The notes beneath the pieces were generated by a model, which saw only the letters and a program-made list of their open reading frames with translations, ran no database searches and was not told where the DNA came from. Of a stretch of DNA of 7,422 nucleotides, positions 6,296-7,422 are shown one piece after another (positions within the stretch are counted from its first letter, which is position 1; each line of letters begins with the position of its first letter). This stretch comes from an uncultured Planctomycetaceae bacterium (GTDB taxonomy: Bacteria; Planctomycetota; Planctomycetia; Pirellulales; JACPPG01), in assembly GCA_945957305.1 (NCBI GenBank), contig CAMFLN010000129.1, positions 1 through 7,422 on the forward strand, read 5' to 3'. The translations under genes were made by a program, and so were the position numbers.

Positions 6296-6324
6296 ATTAC
6301 ACAGTCTCGCGAACCTGCTACGAT
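6296..6324 (+). promoter_or_regulatory. Extended -10 promoter for accD
   Basis: ATTACA (6296-6301) and TACGAT (6319-6324) are 17 bases apart, with TGC directly before the -10, the same extended -10 arrangement as the rpe promoter. Transcription would start near 6331. That is only about six bases before the ATG at 6337, but 48 bases before the alternative TTG at 6379. Confidence 0.5.
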
Positions 6325-6336
6325 TGGCAACGAACT

Positions 6337-7230
6337 ATGCGACCAGAAACTACGCCATCGTCGATCGGGAGCGTTCCCTTGACCACTGGGAAGTCTGAAT
6401 TGCAGGCCGACCAGCCCAGCGTGAAGCATCCCAAACGCGGGGTGCCCGAGGGGCTGTGGAAGCGTTGCCCGGGCTGCCAGCGGACGATCTTCCGCAAAGA
6501 GGCCGACAAGCGGATGGGGGTCTGCCCCGAGTGCGACTACCACTGGTACGTTCCGGCTCAGGAGCGGATTCGGCAGTTGCTCGATGATGGCACCTTCGAG
6601 GAATGGTTCAACCAACTCGAGCCGACCGACCCCCTGGGCTTCGCTGACAAAAAACCGTACCGCGACCGGCTCAAAGAGGAACAGGCCCGCACCGGGTTGC
6701 GCGACGCGGCCGTGGTCGGCTCGGGCATGATCCGTGCCCGCCGCGTGGCTTTCGGCGTGACGGATTCGGCCTTCATCATGGGCAGCATGGGGGCCGTGGT
6801 CGGCGAAAAGCTGACACGCACCATCGAGCGAGCTACGGTCGAACACTTGCCGTTGATCATCGTCAGCGGCTCTGGCGGCGGGGCACGCATGCACGAGGGG
6901 ATTTTTTCTCTCATGCAGATGGCCAAGGTCTCGGCGGCGCTAGCGCGCTTCGACGCCGCCGGGGGTTTGTTCATCTCGGTCCTCACGAACCCGACGATGG
7001 GGGGCGTGGCGGCCAGCTTTGCCTCCTTGGGCGATGTGGTGTTTGCCGAACCGCGTGCCTTGATCGGCTTTGCCGGTCCCCGCGTGATTCAGGCGGCCAT
7101 CCGCATCGAGCTGCCGAAGGGATTCCAAACCAGCGAGTTTCTGCTGGAACATGGTTTCATTGACCGGATCGTGCGCCGCTCGGACCTGAAGAGCGAGATC
7201 GCCCGCACGATCGACTACTGCGGCAAATAG
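6337..7230 (+). CDS. accD: Acetyl-CoA carboxylase carboxyltransferase subunit beta
   Basis: AccD pairs with AccA to move the carboxyl group from carboxybiotin (on AccB) to acetyl-CoA, giving malonyl-CoA for fatty-acid synthesis in the cytoplasm. From the ATG at 6337 it has 297 residues, typical for the family. [12 protein letters not shown] opens a four-Cys zinc ribbon (Cys44, Cys47, Cys63, Cys66). The crotonase-like carboxyltransferase domain follows, with [13 protein letters not shown] (149-161), [12 protein letters not shown] (177-188), [14 protein letters not shown] (216-229), IGFAGPRVI (243-251) and [18 protein letters not shown] (259-276). The start is uncertain: the ATG at 6337 has no ribosome binding site and sits almost at the predicted transcription start, whereas TTG at 6379 has GGGAG (6367-6371) seven bases upstream and would give 283 residues with all domains intact. 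accA is not in the window. Confidence 0.96.
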   Translation: MRPETTPSSIGSVPLTTGKSELQADQPSVKHPKRGVPEGLWKRCPGCQRTIFRKEADKRMGVCPECDYHWYVPAQERIRQLLDDGTFEEWFNQLEPTDPLGFADKKPYRDRLKEEQARTGLRDAAVVGSGMIRARRVAFGVTDSAFIMGSMGAVVGEKLTRTIERATVEHLPLIIVSGSGGGARMHEGIFSLMQMAKVSAALARFDAAGGLFISVLTNPTMGGVAASFASLGDVVFAEPRALIGFAGPRVIQAAIRIELPKGFQTSEFLLEHGFIDRIVRRSDLKSEIARTIDYCGK

Positions 7231-7237
7231 CTGACCG

Positions 7238-7257
7238 AATCCGACGGTGCGTCGATT
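7238..7257 (+). terminator. Possible weak terminator hairpin after accD
   Basis: CGACG (7242-7246) pairs with CGTCG (7250-7254) around GTG. The stem extends as AAT (7238-7240) with ATT (7255-7257) if C7241 is bulged. It begins seven bases after the accD stop, where a terminator would be expected, but there is no downstream T-run. Confidence 0.28.
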
Positions 7258-7308
7258 CCGCCACGCCGTGATTGCCTTGATGCATTCGCACAGGCGACCT
7301 AGAGTGAA

Positions 7309-7340
7309 TGTCGGAAGCCGGCGCGCGCCGGCCGCGGACA
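7309..7340. promoter_or_regulatory. Symmetrical dyad with a perfect 16-bp GC palindrome before the last gene
   Basis: Positions 7317-7332 read GCCGGCGCGCGCCGGC, a perfect 16-base palindrome. TGTC (7309-7312) and GACA (7337-7340) add an outer pairing arm beyond symmetrical four-base internal loops. It ends 28 bases before the start of the last gene. It could be an operator or a hairpin in the leader of that gene, or a terminator of accD. The T-rich stretch after it (TCGTTTCACTTTTG) is interrupted. Confidence 0.4.
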
Positions 7341-7368
7341 TCGTTTCACTTTTGCAGCGCGCTTCTCG

Positions 7369-7422
7369 ATGGGACTTTTGGACGGCCTGAAGTCGGTCCT
7401 TACAGGCGGCCGCGTCGACGTG
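7369..7422 (+). CDS. N-terminus of an unidentified protein, truncated by the window end
   Basis: An ATG at 7369 opens a frame that stays open for 18 codons to the window edge (MGLLDGLKSVLTGGRVDV). The opening resembles planctomycete proteins, as I remember them, that start MGLFDxLKSLxxGG and continue into a serine/threonine-kinase-like domain. That identification is from memory of N-termini only and is weak. No Shine-Dalgarno sequence is seen. The spacing after accD (138 bases with two dyads) suggests a separate transcription unit. Confidence 0.5.
   Translation, partial: MGLLDGLKSVLTGGRVDV

Noticed and set aside
6046..6894. 282-codon minus-strand open frame opposite accD and its upstream region
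   Set aside because: accD is unambiguous on the + strand; the antisense product is Arg/Pro/His-rich with no motif.

Overview
The window looks like an ordinary chromosomal stretch from a planctomycete, most likely of the Pirellulales type. This rests on the GC-rich coding sequence, the poor or absent Shine-Dalgarno sequences before several genes, and protein styles I associate with that phylum: a Gfo/Idh/MocA oxidoreductase beside a sugar epimerase, a degenerate histidine-phosphatase protein next to accD, and a final partial gene opening MGLLDGLKSVLTGG. No database search was possible, so the taxonomic call is an inference. All convincing genes are on the + strand. The long minus-strand reading frames are antisense shadows of GC-rich genes.

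Layout: (1) Positions 1-227 carry the C-terminal end of a REP-associated Y1 (IS200-like) transposase. Its stop codon sits in the loop of a REP-like palindrome (217-236). Two short tandem repeats follow. (2) Positions 319-3086 form a probable three-gene sugar-conversion cluster: an NAD(P)-dependent Gfo/Idh/MocA dehydrogenase, an uncharacterised His/Asp-rich putative metal hydrolase beginning MNYFAHGY, and a ketose 3-epimerase-like TIM barrel with a complete metal site. (3) Positions 3123-4480 hold an unrecognised protein of visibly lower GC, followed almost without a gap by scpB (chromosome condensation). (4) Positions 4481-4816 are a gene-free leader with a good extended -10 promoter and a 9-bp hairpin. 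It precedes rpe (ribulose-phosphate 3-epimerase). (5) Positions 5577-6149 encode a histidine-phosphatase-fold protein that has lost both catalytic histidines. (6) accD (acetyl-CoA carboxylase beta subunit) follows, with its own extended -10 promoter and two competing starts. (7) After a gap with two dyads, the window ends in the first 18 codons of another gene.

How the genes work together: the dehydrogenase and epimerase probably oxidise and epimerise a sugar or sugar derivative, and the hydrolase-like protein between them may act on the same substrate or may only be co-transcribed. rpe (pentose phosphates) and accD (fatty-acid synthesis) are housekeeping genes, each with a likely promoter of its own. 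The most unusual coding feature is the catalytically dead histidine phosphatase between them. I see no CRISPR array, prophage, rRNA or tRNA, and no clear defence system.
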